From the NCBI GenBank assembly GCA_964440915.1, contig CAYTTV010000001.1, positions 62,001 to 126,000 on the forward strand: a stretch of DNA of 64,000 nt, given 5' to 3'. The notes beneath the pieces are model-generated. The model ran no database searches. It was not told the DNA's origin and saw nothing but the letters and a program-made list of their open reading frames with translations. Source of the DNA: CAMPJM01 sp964440915. Its GTDB lineage: Bacteria > Bacteroidota > Bacteroidia > Cytophagales > Cyclobacteriaceae. Positions within the stretch are counted from its first letter, which is position 1. Each line of letters begins with the position of its first letter. A program made the position numbers and the translations under genes. Positions 8,413 to 16,766 of this stretch are shown here, piece by piece.

Positions 8413-9156
8413 ATGGAAAAAAAAGAGGGTAAAGCATATGTAGGTACCTCAGGCTGGCATTACAAGCATTGGGTGGGGACCTTTTATCCTGAGAAAACAA
8501 AGCCCGAGGCATTTATGGCTTTTTATGAGCAATCTTTTCGAACTGTAGAGCTTAATAACTCATTCTATCATATACCTCCTGCCAAAACTTTCGAGAGCTG
8601 GGCCAAATCTACTCCACAAGATTTTTTGTTTTCAGTAAAGGCCAATAGGTACATTACGCATGTTAAGAAGCTGAAGAGTTCCGATACCTTACCTTACTTC
8701 TTACTGCAAGTTGATGCCCTTGAAAATAAATTGGGGCCGATACTATTTCAGCTTCCGCCAAACTGGCAATATAATGAAGAGAGGTTTCAAAGCTTTTTGA
8801 AAGAGCTGCCAAAAGGATACCGCTATACTTTCGAGTTCAGAAACCCCTCATGGTATAATGAAAAGGTATTTGAACTATTGAAACAGCACAATATTGCATT
8901 TTGTATATACGAACTAGGGCACCATGAATCTCCAGTACAGGTAACCGCCGACTTTGTTTATGTCAGACTTCATGGCCCAGGAGAAAAATATCAGGGCAGT
9001 TATGACACAACCACCCTTCAACTATGGGCAGACCGCTGTAAGGAATGGCAGAAAAAGAACTTAGATGTTTTTATCTATTTTGACAACGATCAAAATGGCT
9101 ATGCGCCACACAATGCCAATAAGCTAAAGGAACTTTTAGCCACTAAGCGTCAATAG
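8413..9156 (+). CDS. DUF72 (YecE-type) TIM-barrel protein
   Basis: A 247-residue protein of the DUF72 family. It opens with YVGTSGWHYKHW and contains VELNNSFYHIPP, FSVKANRYITH, ILFQLPPNW, YTFEFRNPSW and YVRLHG, the conserved blocks of the family. The ATG at 8413 was chosen because an upstream in-frame ATG at 8374 would overlap the preceding gene and give an unconserved N-terminus. Biochemical function is not established for the family. Confidence 0.92.
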   Translation: MEKKEGKAYVGTSGWHYKHWVGTFYPEKTKPEAFMAFYEQSFRTVELNNSFYHIPPAKTFESWAKSTPQDFLFSVKANRYITHVKKLKSSDTLPYFLLQVDALENKLGPILFQLPPNWQYNEERFQSFLKELPKGYRYTFEFRNPSWYNEKVFELLKQHNIAFCIYELGHHESPVQVTADFVYVRLHGPGEKYQGSYDTTTLQLWADRCKEWQKKNLDVFIYFDNDQNGYAPHNANKLKELLATKRQ

Positions 9157-9459
9157 CATCAATCACTAATCCATTAAAATGTGTTTTAAGGGTCAATGCT
9201 ATTTAATATTTATAAAAGGAACTTGGCACTGAAGCTAAAAAAATATCGTAAACAATAAATTACATAAATACATCATATTTATGTAAAACTTTTTATAGCC
9301 AAACTCTGTTTATCATATATGCGAAGTGTTTAAACTAACCTTTAGGCATAATTTTTTAGACGTATTTTTTAAAAATGCTTTTTAATATGCGGAGTAGAAG
9401 TTGGCAACCTTACTTTTATTTACGCTTTCCCTTAGATGAATTTTAGTAATTGAGACCAC
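9157..9459. other. AT-rich intergenic region with a perfect 10-bp hairpin
   Basis: These 303 bp hold no gene that can be supported. The one clear structure is the inverted repeat 9261-9270/9276-9285 (TACATAAATA, 5-nt loop, TATTTATGTA), followed by a short T-run. It may act as a weak terminator for the DUF2383-DUF72 pair. Confidence 0.5.
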
Positions 9460-9654
9460 ATGTATAACCCTATCATCATGAAAAGCAAACTAGCCACAAT
9501 TAAAATGTCCATGAGGCCTACGACTACCAGACGAATGCTGGAGTTTACCTATAAAAAGATGTCAATCGATGAAATCAGGAAAACAAAACCAAAATCTCGG
9601 TTGGAATCATTTTTAAGAAGGAAAGCCTTAGAAGCACACGGTCAGGTCCTATAA
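9460..9654 (+). CDS. Small basic hypothetical protein
   Basis: A 64-residue open frame rich in Lys, Arg and Met; an internal start at 9478 would give 58 residues. The C-terminal part (YKKMSIDEIRKTKPKSRLESFLRRK) looks like an amphipathic basic helix. No family is recognised. In support of expression, a strong terminator hairpin lies 165 bp downstream in the same direction, with no other gene to use it on this strand. Codon evidence is too short to be decisive. Confidence 0.45.
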   Translation: MYNPIIMKSKLATIKMSMRPTTTRRMLEFTYKKMSIDEIRKTKPKSRLESFLRRKALEAHGQVL

Positions 9655-9820
9655 CCTGAAATTAAGTTTCTTGTATATTACTCAAAACATTACACGTAAA
9701 TACTTTTCAATAAAGAAGCTTAATAATTTATTAATCAGATAATTATCTTTAGTCATCTTCTTTTAGCCATTTGAAGATTATTATTAGTAAAATTATAGTT
9801 TGGGTTGTTTTGTTATAAAA

Positions 9821-9845
9821 GAGCGTTCTCCGGAATGCTCTTTTT
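9821..9845. terminator. Intrinsic terminator, probably bidirectional
   Basis: GAGCgTTC-tccg-GAAtGCTC-type stem (9821-9840) followed by TTTTT on the plus strand and preceded by AAAA, which gives TTTT on the minus strand. It separates the small gene at 9460 from the convergent gene at 9844-10134. Confidence 0.75.
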
Positions 9846-10134
9846 ATTTACTGGAACTGTGAGCGATGCTTTGTTCCGTTAATGAAATCAGTTTGTAAGC
9901 CAACTTTTCCATAATTATCAAGACACTGGCCTGAGGATACGGATCTATTAGCCCTCGGCTATCCTCCTCAATCTCATCTTCTTCCATATCTTTCCACAAA
10001 AAGGCTGTTAACTCAGCCTGAATGATCTGGCTCCCAGCAATTTTTATTTTTTTGGAAAGCGTTTGTTGCAGCTCATTGACAAAGAAAAATGTCAATATTA
10101 AAATCCCGGCAGTTATTAGTTTAGTATGTCGCAT
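9844..10134 (-). CDS. Hypothetical membrane-anchored small protein
   Basis: A 96-residue protein with an N-terminal hydrophobic segment (about residues 5-20, LITAGILILTFFFVN) that is either a signal anchor or signal peptide. An acidic patch follows (KDMEEDEIEEDSRG) and then a helix. No family is recognised. The gene is monocistronic, ends at a terminator hairpin, and is convergent with the small gene before it. Confidence 0.6.
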   Translation of the reverse strand: MRHTKLITAGILILTFFFVNELQQTLSKKIKIAGSQIIQAELTAFLWKDMEEDEIEEDSRGLIDPYPQASVLIIMEKLAYKLISLTEQSIAHSSSK

Positions 10135-10357
10135 ATGATTCTAACTTTTACAGCTAACCATCATGAGCAACAAATATCCGAAAAAACACATGACCTTTTA
10201 TACACTTTTTTAATTTTGGCAATAGATATATCTCAACGGCTAATATGAAATATAAGTGCGGAAAGGCAAGATAAAGGTGCGTTTATTAAGCGAAAAATTT
10301 ATGTTACCTTTAAGCTTATCATCAACTTAAGGGAGCCCATTTATTATAGATAAAATT

Positions 10358-11716
10358 ATGAAGTTATATTCTGTACTTATCCTGATAGCCATCTGCTTTT
10401 TCTCATGCAAATCCAATGATTCGGACAACCTTTCCAGAACTGAAAAACGAGACAATATTTTAAAGCAGATTATTCCACCTAAGATTTCTGAAAACACGCT
10501 TCTTATAACGGATTTTGGCGCACAAGGAGACTCGGCAAGCGACAACAAACCTGCATTTGATCAAGCACTGAAAGCCTGTCAAGAAAAAAACGGATGTAAG
10601 ATCGTTGTTCCTCCCGGGATCTATCTGATCAATGGCCCCATCCATTTGGTTGACAATAGCTGTATTGAGCTTGAGCGTGGATCCAAACTTGTCTTTGGAA
10701 CCAATCCCGCAGATTATCTTCCCGTGGTGCATACGAGTTGGGAAGGCACTTTTTTGTACAATTATAGTCCCTTGATTTACGCATATCAGGCAAAGAACGT
10801 AGCCATAATTGGTGAAGGAACAATAGACGGCAATGGGAAAAATGGGTTTAGCCAATGGTATGACCTCCAAAAGCCCAGCCAACTATTGAGCAGAAAAATG
10901 AATCATGAAGCCACCCCAGTTGAAGAGCGCATATTTGGTGAAGGACACTATCTACGGCCCCATCTAATCCAGTTCTTTGAATGCAAAAACATCCTTATTG
11001 AGGGTGTCACTATTGCTAATTCACCGTTTTGGTCGGTCCACTTTCTCAAATCGGAAAATATAACAGCTAGAAAGGTCAAGTTTGATGCGCACAACAGGAA
11101 CAATGACGGATTCGATCCTGAATATTCAAAAAATGTATTGATAGAAGATATTGACTTTAACAATGCAGATGACAATGTTGCCATTAAAGCAGGTCGGGAT
11201 CGTGAAGGGAGAGAGACTGCCATAACCTCTGAAAACATCGTGATCCGCAACTGCAGATTCAAGGGCCTTCATGGTGTAGTTATCGGTAGTGAGATGTCTG
11301 CTGGTGTGCAAAATGTTTTTGTGGAAAATTGCACCTTTTCTGGTTATTGTAAACGGGGAATTTATTTGAAATCCAACCCTGATCGTGGAGGTTTCATCCG
11401 TAATATTTATGTTAATGATGTGGAATTTGGAGAAGTGGAAGATGGTGTTTTCATTACTTCATATTATCATGGCGAAGGTGAAGGACATGAAACCGAGATA
11501 AGCGACATTTATATTGAGAACCTAAAAATTGAGAAAGTCCGTCATGCCGGTTTAGTGATCCAAGGATATCCCACGAAAAAGGTTACAAATATTCATTTCT
11601 CAAACGTTAAGATCGATTCCTGTAGCACCGCAATAAGCTTTACGAATGCAGAACAAGTTGTCTTTAATAACGTCATTATTGGGCAAGAAGTAACAATCCC
11701 TACTGCAGCAAAATAG
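10358..11716 (+). CDS. Glycoside hydrolase family 28 protein (polygalacturonase), lipoprotein
   Basis: A 452-residue secreted lipoprotein of the pectinase-type right-handed beta-helix. The signal peptide ends with the lipidated Cys at residue 17; the mature start CKSNDSDN is acidic/polar like Bacteroidetes surface-export signals. GH28 motifs appear in order: NNDGFDPE, NADDNVAIKAGRD (the Asp pair), FKGLHGVVIGSE (catalytic-site His), and RGIYLKS (substrate-binding Arg/Lys). The GLHGVVIGSE and RGIYLKS forms resemble exo-acting or rhamnogalacturonan-type members, so the exact linkage cleaved is uncertain. Its products would feed the KduI/KduD pathway encoded nearby. It is separated from the susCD/kdu cluster by about 3 kb of unrelated genes and has no obvious LacI-type operator of its own. 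Confidence 0.93.
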   Translation: MKLYSVLILIAICFFSCKSNDSDNLSRTEKRDNILKQIIPPKISENTLLITDFGAQGDSASDNKPAFDQALKACQEKNGCKIVVPPGIYLINGPIHLVDNSCIELERGSKLVFGTNPADYLPVVHTSWEGTFLYNYSPLIYAYQAKNVAIIGEGTIDGNGKNGFSQWYDLQKPSQLLSRKMNHEATPVEERIFGEGHYLRPHLIQFFECKNILIEGVTIANSPFWSVHFLKSENITARKVKFDAHNRNNDGFDPEYSKNVLIEDIDFNNADDNVAIKAGRDREGRETAITSENIVIRNCRFKGLHGVVIGSEMSAGVQNVFVENCTFSGYCKRGIYLKSNPDRGGFIRNIYVNDVEFGEVEDGVFITSYYHGEGEGHETEISDIYIENLKIEKVRHAGLVIQGYPTKKVTNIHFSNVKIDSCSTAISFTNAEQVVFNNVIIGQEVTIPTAAK

Positions 11717-11820
11717 CTCATTCACACACAACCATAACCTAAGGATGAGCTTTTATAGATCGGGCCCAAAAAAATATTGCTTGATTCCAGAATAGCCATG
11801 ATTTCAGTGCCATTATAACG

Positions 11821-11855
11821 AAAAAAGCCCCTAGCTACAAACCAAGGGCTTTTTA
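11821..11855 (-). terminator. Rho-independent terminator of tmRNA
   Basis: On the minus strand, AAAAAGCCC pairs with GGGCTTTTT around a 15-nt loop and ends in a T-run, 3 nt beyond the mature tmRNA 3' end. Confidence 0.8.
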
Positions 11856-11858
11856 AAG

Positions 11859-12222
11859 TGGAGCCGGCGAGAGTCGAACTCGCGTCCAGATAAGGAAGCC
11901 ATAGCGCTTTCTACATGCTTAGTTCAGTTTAGGTTTTCGAGATCTTGCTGGCACCAAACCAACCTACAAGATCCTTATGCGCGATTAAATTCGCCTTTGC
12001 ATCACGCAACCTGCATCAGCTAGTCCTGCATTTCGATGCCTCGATGCCAGCCCGGCAGAACGAAGGGCTAGCGAGACACTATACTGCTAATCCTAGATTA
12101 GGCAGCAAGGGCGTAGTTAGACTCGCCAATTATAAGTGTGAAAGTTTTATTTGCGGGAAATACTCACAACTCCCGGCATGCTTACACTCGACTTGCACCT
12201 ACTGTCAAAACCAGTCGGCCCC
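11859..12222 (-). ncRNA. ssrA: Transfer-messenger RNA (tmRNA)
   Basis: A 364-nt one-piece tmRNA that rescues stalled ribosomes with SmpB. The mature 5' end is GGGGCCGACTGG and the 3' end is GAGTTCGACTCTCGCCGGCTCCA, given here in two parts: the T-arm GAGTTCGACTCTCG and the acceptor strand CCGGCTCC plus discriminator A. The 7-bp acceptor stem pairs with one G-T. The terminal CCA is not encoded after the discriminator, so it must be added enzymatically. The tag reading frame is at 12098-12127. A weak upstream promoter-like TATTATTTG lies about 18 nt before the 5' end. Confidence 0.98.
12098..12127 (-). other. tmRNA tag reading frame (GESNYALAA)
   Basis: Ten codons from GGC to TAA encode G-E-S-N-Y-A-L-A-A-stop. 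With the alanine carried by tmRNA this gives the proteolysis tag AGESNYALAA. The ending ALAA is the normal ClpXP-type degron and G as resume codon is usual in Bacteroidetes tmRNAs. Confidence 0.93.
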
Positions 12223-12357
12223 ATATATTATGGGAATCAAATAATATACAATATTAAAAGGAAAAAAGTTCTCATGCTTCCTCAAAGTCTTTTATTTTTA
12301 CCCATTTAATCAATCTCTTTAACTTAGTCAGTGGTTGAACTTATAAAAACACCTAAA

Positions 12358-13179
12358 ATGCGATTTCATCATAATAAAGCGAAGTTTATTTATTTTCTCT
12401 TTGGCCTTTTGGCTGCTTGTTTCTCTCATCTTAGCTATGGACAAATCCTGAATGTGGAAAAGTCCCGCATAAAAGAGGACTCTGCCAATTACTTTATCGG
12501 AAAAATTGGGTTGAGCTTTACCCTACACAACCGGGATGAGGATGAAACCGGCACCAATATATTTATAGGCCTTATTGCCAATACAAATACCGCTTATTTG
12601 TCTGCTCAAAACAGTTATATCTTAATTAACTATATCAATTACACTGCATTAGGCGACCAAGAGGCTAGTCATACGGGATACACACATTTTCGGGCAAATT
12701 TCTCCCGCCAAAAAAGTGTCTCGACAGAGGCCTTTACCCAATATCAATATGATTTGGGTCGAGGATTAAGAGCACGGTGGCTCATAGGTGCCGGATTGCG
12801 CGTGAAGCTTATAGAAAACGAAAGCACTACTTTTATTTTTGGCCCGGGACTGATGTATGAGTTCGAAGATTGGGTGAGTCCTACAAAAAGCCTAGAGTCT
12901 CGAAAGGTAGACCTGATCAAATCATCCAACTATCTAAGCTTAAACAAAAAACTGACGGACCAAGTGAACTTAAATACTATCGCTTATTATCAAACGGGTT
13001 ATGATGACCAGATTGAAAGCTTTAGGCATAGGGTGAGTGGGGAGGTAAACATATCCATTAACATTACCAAAAAGCTTTCATTGGCGACATCTTTCAATTG
13101 CACCTTTGAAAACAAGCCCATCGTACCGGTCAATAAATTTATCTATACTATTACAAATGGTCTTCAGTACAATTTTTAG
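12358..13179 (+). CDS. DUF481-like outer-membrane beta-barrel protein
   Basis: A 273-residue secreted protein with a signal peptide (hydrophobic core FIYFLFGLLAACFSHLS, cleavage near YGQ). The rest alternates polar and hydrophobic residues with aromatic girdles (FTQYQYDLGRGLRARWLIGAGLR, FIFGPGLMYEFEDW) and ends in QYNF, which fits an outer-membrane beta-barrel of the DUF481 type. The ATG at 12358 is preferred over one at 12331 because it puts the signal peptide at the N-terminus. No substrate is known. Confidence 0.75.
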   Translation: MRFHHNKAKFIYFLFGLLAACFSHLSYGQILNVEKSRIKEDSANYFIGKIGLSFTLHNRDEDETGTNIFIGLIANTNTAYLSAQNSYILINYINYTALGDQEASHTGYTHFRANFSRQKSVSTEAFTQYQYDLGRGLRARWLIGAGLRVKLIENESTTFIFGPGLMYEFEDWVSPTKSLESRKVDLIKSSNYLSLNKKLTDQVNLNTIAYYQTGYDDQIESFRHRVSGEVNISINITKKLSLATSFNCTFENKPIVPVNKFIYTITNGLQYNF

Positions 13180-13266
13180 CGATTTTCTGTAGCCACTATA
13201 ATAGGCTCAATAGATTAATTTATCTTCAATACTGTTTTTAAGAGGAGGATTTTATAACTTGCATTA

Positions 13267-14430
13267 ATGGAAAATTTTGTTGTTTCAGCAAGGAAATACA
13301 GACCTAGCACTTTCAATAGCGTGGTGGGACAAGTCCATATTACCACAACACTGAAGAATGCCATCAAGAACAATCACCTGGCTCAAGCATTTTTATTCTG
13401 CGGTCCAAGGGGAGTAGGAAAGACGACTTGTGCCAGAATTTTGGCCAAAACCATCAACTGCCAGAACTTGCAAGCCGAAATTGAGCCTTGCAATACGTGT
13501 GATTCTTGCAAAAGCTTCAACAACGGAAATTCCATGAACATCAGCGAGTTGGATGCGGCATCCAATAATTCGGTGGAAGACATCCGAAATCTTGTAGATC
13601 AAGTGAGATATGCCCCCCAAACAGGCAAATACAAAATCTACATCATAGATGAGGTGCACATGCTGTCCAATCAGGCCTTCAATGCCTTTCTAAAAACATT
13701 GGAAGAGCCTCCCTCCTATGCAATCTTTATCTTGGCTACTACAGAGAAACACAAGATCATCCCGACTATTCTGAGCCGATGCCAAATATTCGACTTTAAT
13801 AGAATTCAAGTAGAAGACATTAGTAGCCACTTGCAATTCATCGCGGACAAGGAATCTATTGAAACCGAACCGGAAGCCCTTCATCTGATCGCACAAAAAG
13901 CCGATGGGGCGCTGCGAGATGCACTGTCTATCTTTGATCTTATTGCTACATTTTCTTCCGGAAGCAAAATCACCTATAAATCTACCATAGATAACCTCCA
14001 CATCTTGGATTATGATTATTATTTTAAGGTGGTAGATTATCTTCTTGAGGAGAATATTCCGGGGATATTACTCATATTCGACGAAATACTTAAAAACGGC
14101 TTTGATGGTCATAACTTTATTGTTGGCTTGAGTGAGCACTTGAGAAATCTCCTTGTCTGTAAAGATCCAGAAACAGTGAAACTCCTACAAGTATCAGAAA
14201 GTGTACAACAGAAATACGTCAAGCAATCCTCCCGTACTTCTGCCTCTTTTATACTCACTGCCTTAAACATAGCCAATAACTGCGACCTTAATTTCAAGAG
14301 CAGCAAAAACCATAGGCTGCATGTAGAGCTTGCGCTGATCAAAATGGCTCACATATCATCAGCTATTCTTCTCGGACAACAATCCTATTCGCAGGGTGAA
14401 GAAGGGGAAGTAAAAAAAAAAGCCAGTTAA
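13267..14430 (+). CDS. dnaX: DNA polymerase III subunit gamma (dnaX zero-frame product)
   Basis: A 387-residue clamp-loader ATPase, the part of DnaX that loads the sliding clamp. Seen in order: Walker A GPRGVGKTTCARI (about residue 44), a four-Cys zinc module (CQNLQAEIEPCNTCDSC), Walker B DEVHMLS, the sensor-1 SRC motif in ILSRCQIFDF, domain II with GALRDALSIFD (sensor 2), and domain III helices to about residue 375. The zero frame stops 7 nt after a run of ten A (14412-14421), giving a short gamma-like protein. The -1 frame is open without a stop up to 15014 and encodes the missing tau C-terminus, so the full gene spans 13267-15014 (582 residues with a -1 shift). Confidence 0.93.
   Translation: MENFVVSARKYRPSTFNSVVGQVHITTTLKNAIKNNHLAQAFLFCGPRGVGKTTCARILAKTINCQNLQAEIEPCNTCDSCKSFNNGNSMNISELDAASNNSVEDIRNLVDQVRYAPQTGKYKIYIIDEVHMLSNQAFNAFLKTLEEPPSYAIFILATTEKHKIIPTILSRCQIFDFNRIQVEDISSHLQFIADKESIETEPEALHLIAQKADGALRDALSIFDLIATFSSGSKITYKSTIDNLHILDYDYYFKVVDYLLEENIPGILLIFDEILKNGFDGHNFIVGLSEHLRNLLVCKDPETVKLLQVSESVQQKYVKQSSRTSASFILTALNIANNCDLNFKSSKNHRLHVELALIKMAHISSAILLGQQSYSQGEEGEVKKKAS
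14402..14421 (+). promoter_or_regulatory. Candidate dnaX frameshift/slippage site (A10 run with upstream SD-like sequence)
   Basis: Ten consecutive A (14412-14421) end just before the zero-frame stop at 14428. AAGGGGA (14402-14408) lies immediately upstream, like the Shine-Dalgarno stimulator of the E. coli dnaX shift. A -1 ribosomal shift, or transcription adding one A, would join the two frames. No strong downstream hairpin is evident. A homopolymer sequencing error is the competing explanation. Confidence 0.6.
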
Positions 14431-15014
14431 CTTCAACAGCATCAACTAAAGCTACCGAAAAAAAAGAACCTTCTAATGAGGCCCCATCATTGGGAAATGC
14501 CCGGACAGAAGAACCGCCTGCCATCATTTCCTTAAAAAAAACCACCTCACTTCCCACCATAGATGCCCTGAAAGAACAAGCAGGGAAACCCTATATTGTA
14601 AAAACCAAAAAGACTGTTGAAACTCCAACTGCGGTAGAAGAACCAAGCAACGTAGAAATAGACCCACAAGCATTGCAAGAGGCGTGGGCCGCTTTTGCCC
14701 AAAAGAAAAAAGATGAGGGCCGTGACCAATTGTTTATGCTAATGAACCAACCCTATGGCTATAAGGAAGGCAACATCATGCTCAACTTGACAAGCTCTTT
14801 GCAAGAAGACCTTGTCAATGAATTCCGAACTGAGATTGTTCAATATTTGAGGTCTAAGCTAAAAACGAAACGGTTGAATATCCATACCCAGCTCGTAAAG
14901 CCAGAGGCCAAGAGAATGATTTATACTCCGTTAGAAAAATTCAACTATTTGGCAGAAAAACATCCGGAGTTGCTCGTATTAAGAGACAAACTCGGATTGG
15001 ACCCCGATTTCTAA
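14421..15014 (+). CDS. dnaX: DnaX tau-specific C-terminal extension (-1 frame)
   Basis: This frame is open from the A-run to 15014. It begins with a Ser/Thr/Lys/Glu-rich linker (SQLTSTASTKATEKKEPSNE), as expected between gamma and the tau domains. It ends with a folded domain (QEAWAAFAQKKKDEGRDQ, LVNEFRTEIVQYLRSKL) and KHPELLVLRDKLGLDPDF, a typical C-terminus of Bacteroidetes tau proteins. No ATG starts it in a sensible place, so it is very unlikely to be a separate gene. In tau this region would contact the polymerase core and helicase by family analogy. Confidence 0.85.
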   Translation, partial: SQLTSTASTKATEKKEPSNEAPSLGNARTEEPPAIISLKKTTSLPTIDALKEQAGKPYIVKTKKTVETPTAVEEPSNVEIDPQALQEAWAAFAQKKKDEGRDQLFMLMNQPYGYKEGNIMLNLTSSLQEDLVNEFRTEIVQYLRSKLKTKRLNIHTQLVKPEAKRMIYTPLEKFNYLAEKHPELLVLRDKLGLDPDF

Positions 15015-15022
15015 TACCAACT

Positions 15023-15931
15023 TTAAAAACTATAAGCAAAGCCCACGTTTATAGCGCTTTTGAACTGCGTTGCAGGCCCAGGTGTTGGTTTGTTGTCTCT
15101 GGGCACATCTATGTCATCATCATAAATAAGCTGGGTCGTAATGCTGGAAGTAATAAATTTATTTACCTTGAGCACAATGTTATTGGTCCAGTTTACATCT
15201 ACATTTTTGAATCTTTGATAATTGGAGAAAAGGTTTAGATTAGTCTCAATTCTTACATTTTTGAAAATCTCCTTCTTGAAGTTTCCATTAAAACTTGCTC
15301 CAACTTCGGATTTAACCCTTTCTCCTTCGGGAATATTAAATAATGGCGCAAGCCGCTCATTTAAGGAAATAGTATTTTTACTGGTAAAGGGAGATAGCGT
15401 GAAGTTAAGGATGTTTTTATTTTTGTAGGTAACACCAAGTGCGGCTTGGAGATATGCTGGTGACATGAACTCCGAAACAAGCTTGCTGACTTTTGTGCCA
15501 TCTGGCTGCTCGTGCAATTCTTCCCCTTTGTAAAACTGTGTCCTAAAATTAACCAAGATAGCCGTAAACAGCTTATTGCTAAAGCGCCTCCCGTATTGTG
15601 TTTCTAGGTACAAAAGATCATCAGACTTTCTGACTGGTTGGTTCTCGTCATTTCCTTGCCTGATTAGCCCATAGGCTGCCTGGAGTTTATTGTTCCAAAT
15701 AGATTTCCCATTATTAAAGTTTGCGTGCAGGTTCAGGATATTGCCCAAAGAAATCGAACTTTGCCCGCCGCTCGCCCAATTACTCAAGCTTACCTGGGAA
15801 AAGTTAATATTAATATCACCCCCAACTTGCCATGTAGTATCTGCCTTTTTGGTGGCCAAGGAGTCGATATTTTGAGCATAAGAAAAGAAAGGGAAAGAAA
15901 TAAGCAGCAAGGTGCCAACAATAATTTTCAT
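15023..15931 (-). CDS. DUF3078 family outer-membrane protein
   Basis: A 302-residue secreted protein with a signal peptide (MKIIVGTLLLISFPFFSYAQ). The family hallmark SQVSLSNWASGGQSS is at about residues 45-60. Further aromatic-rich strands follow (DDLLYLETQYGRR, LNLFSNYQRF), and it ends with VGFAYSF, typical of a beta-barrel. DUF3078 is confined mostly to Bacteroidetes and has no known function. It is convergent with dnaX, the stop codons being 8 bp apart. An upstream ATG at 15946 is possible but less likely. Confidence 0.88.
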   Translation of the reverse strand: MKIIVGTLLLISFPFFSYAQNIDSLATKKADTTWQVGGDININFSQVSLSNWASGGQSSISLGNILNLHANFNNGKSIWNNKLQAAYGLIRQGNDENQPVRKSDDLLYLETQYGRRFSNKLFTAILVNFRTQFYKGEELHEQPDGTKVSKLVSEFMSPAYLQAALGVTYKNKNILNFTLSPFTSKNTISLNERLAPLFNIPEGERVKSEVGASFNGNFKKEIFKNVRIETNLNLFSNYQRFKNVDVNWTNNIVLKVNKFITSSITTQLIYDDDIDVPRDNKPTPGPATQFKSAINVGFAYSF

Positions 15932-16096
15932 TATCAAAAGATTCAAGAGCCTCTAAAAACCAGAACGCTTATTAGAGTTGGATTTTGGGAAAAATCACTT
16001 TAAGTTTTAATAAAATCGACTGCAAAGTTACGAATATGAGCAATAAAAAAGTCTCACAGCTGAGACCTTATTATCATATACAATATGGAAAACTCT

Positions 16097-16510
16097 TTAT
16101 ACCGTAATTGATTTTATTTCAGTAAGTGCTTGTTCGGTCAACGGCTTAGTAATGAATCGGATTACGTGGTCATTATTTACAATTTTATCGATATCCCTTT
16201 TATTGTCAGAACTGGACAATATAATAACCTTGCATTTGTGCTTTACTGTATCTGAAAACTTTTCAAACTCATATAGAAAAACAAAGCCATCTACTATGGG
16301 CATGTTTATGTCGAGGAAGATTATATCTGGAAGCTTTTCTACCGTGTCTTTATATTTTTCTAAATACTCCAATGCACTCTTTCCTGAGTTTTTAATTTCA
16401 ACAGCATTGGCAAACTTGGTGATCTCGATGATCCTTTTACTGATAAAATTATCCGTATCGTTATCATCGACAAGCATAACTAAGTCAATATTTTTTTCCT
16501 CACTCATCAT
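16097..16510 (-). CDS. CheY-like single-domain response regulator
   Basis: A 137-residue stand-alone receiver domain with no output domain. The acidic pocket DDND is near residue 15, the phospho-acceptor Asp is in FLDINMPIVDG (about residue 68), Ser/Thr in ILSSSD, and Lys in FITKPL. This subtype is common in Bacteroidetes and usually acts through phosphorelay or protein-protein contact. There is no kinase next to it. The start has tandem ATG codons. Confidence 0.93.
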   Translation of the reverse strand: MMSEEKNIDLVMLVDDNDTDNFISKRIIEITKFANAVEIKNSGKSALEYLEKYKDTVEKLPDIIFLDINMPIVDGFVFLYEFEKFSDTVKHKCKVIILSSSDNKRDIDKIVNNDHVIRFITKPLTEQALTEIKSITV

Positions 16511-16597
16511 TGGTAAAAAAGTTTTAATGTATTTATTCTTATAAAAACACTTAATCCAAGGAAATAAGCCCTATTCTATTTTTGCTTGAATTTATAC

Positions 16598-16605
16598 CAA
16601 ATATA
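16598..16605 (-). promoter_or_regulatory. Bacteroidetes-type -7 element upstream of the response regulator
   Basis: TATATTTG on the minus strand matches TAnnTTTG exactly and lies about 90 bp before the start codon at 16510. No clear -33 TTG was found at the expected distance. The remaining 256 bp between this gene and the lytic transglycosylase show nothing else. Confidence 0.4.
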
Positions 16606-16766
16606 ATGTATTTCCTCCCTTATGAATTTAATGAAATGATTGAATCCTTATACAAGTAATATTCTAAGAAAAATTTAACATTTAAGCCGGTAAGCGAGAC
16701 TCCATAGCCTACCTAGTTTAAGTGTTAACAGGGAGACAGTATAAATGTTCGAAAACAAATGGAATG

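Noticed and set aside
11945..12244. 99-codon open frame on the plus strand
   Set aside because: It runs antisense through the tmRNA gene and has no protein-like features; the tmRNA explains the sequence.
14490..15014. Independent gene starting at TTG 14490
   Set aside because: The frame is open from the A10 run onward and encodes the tau C-terminus, so it is part of dnaX and not a separate gene.
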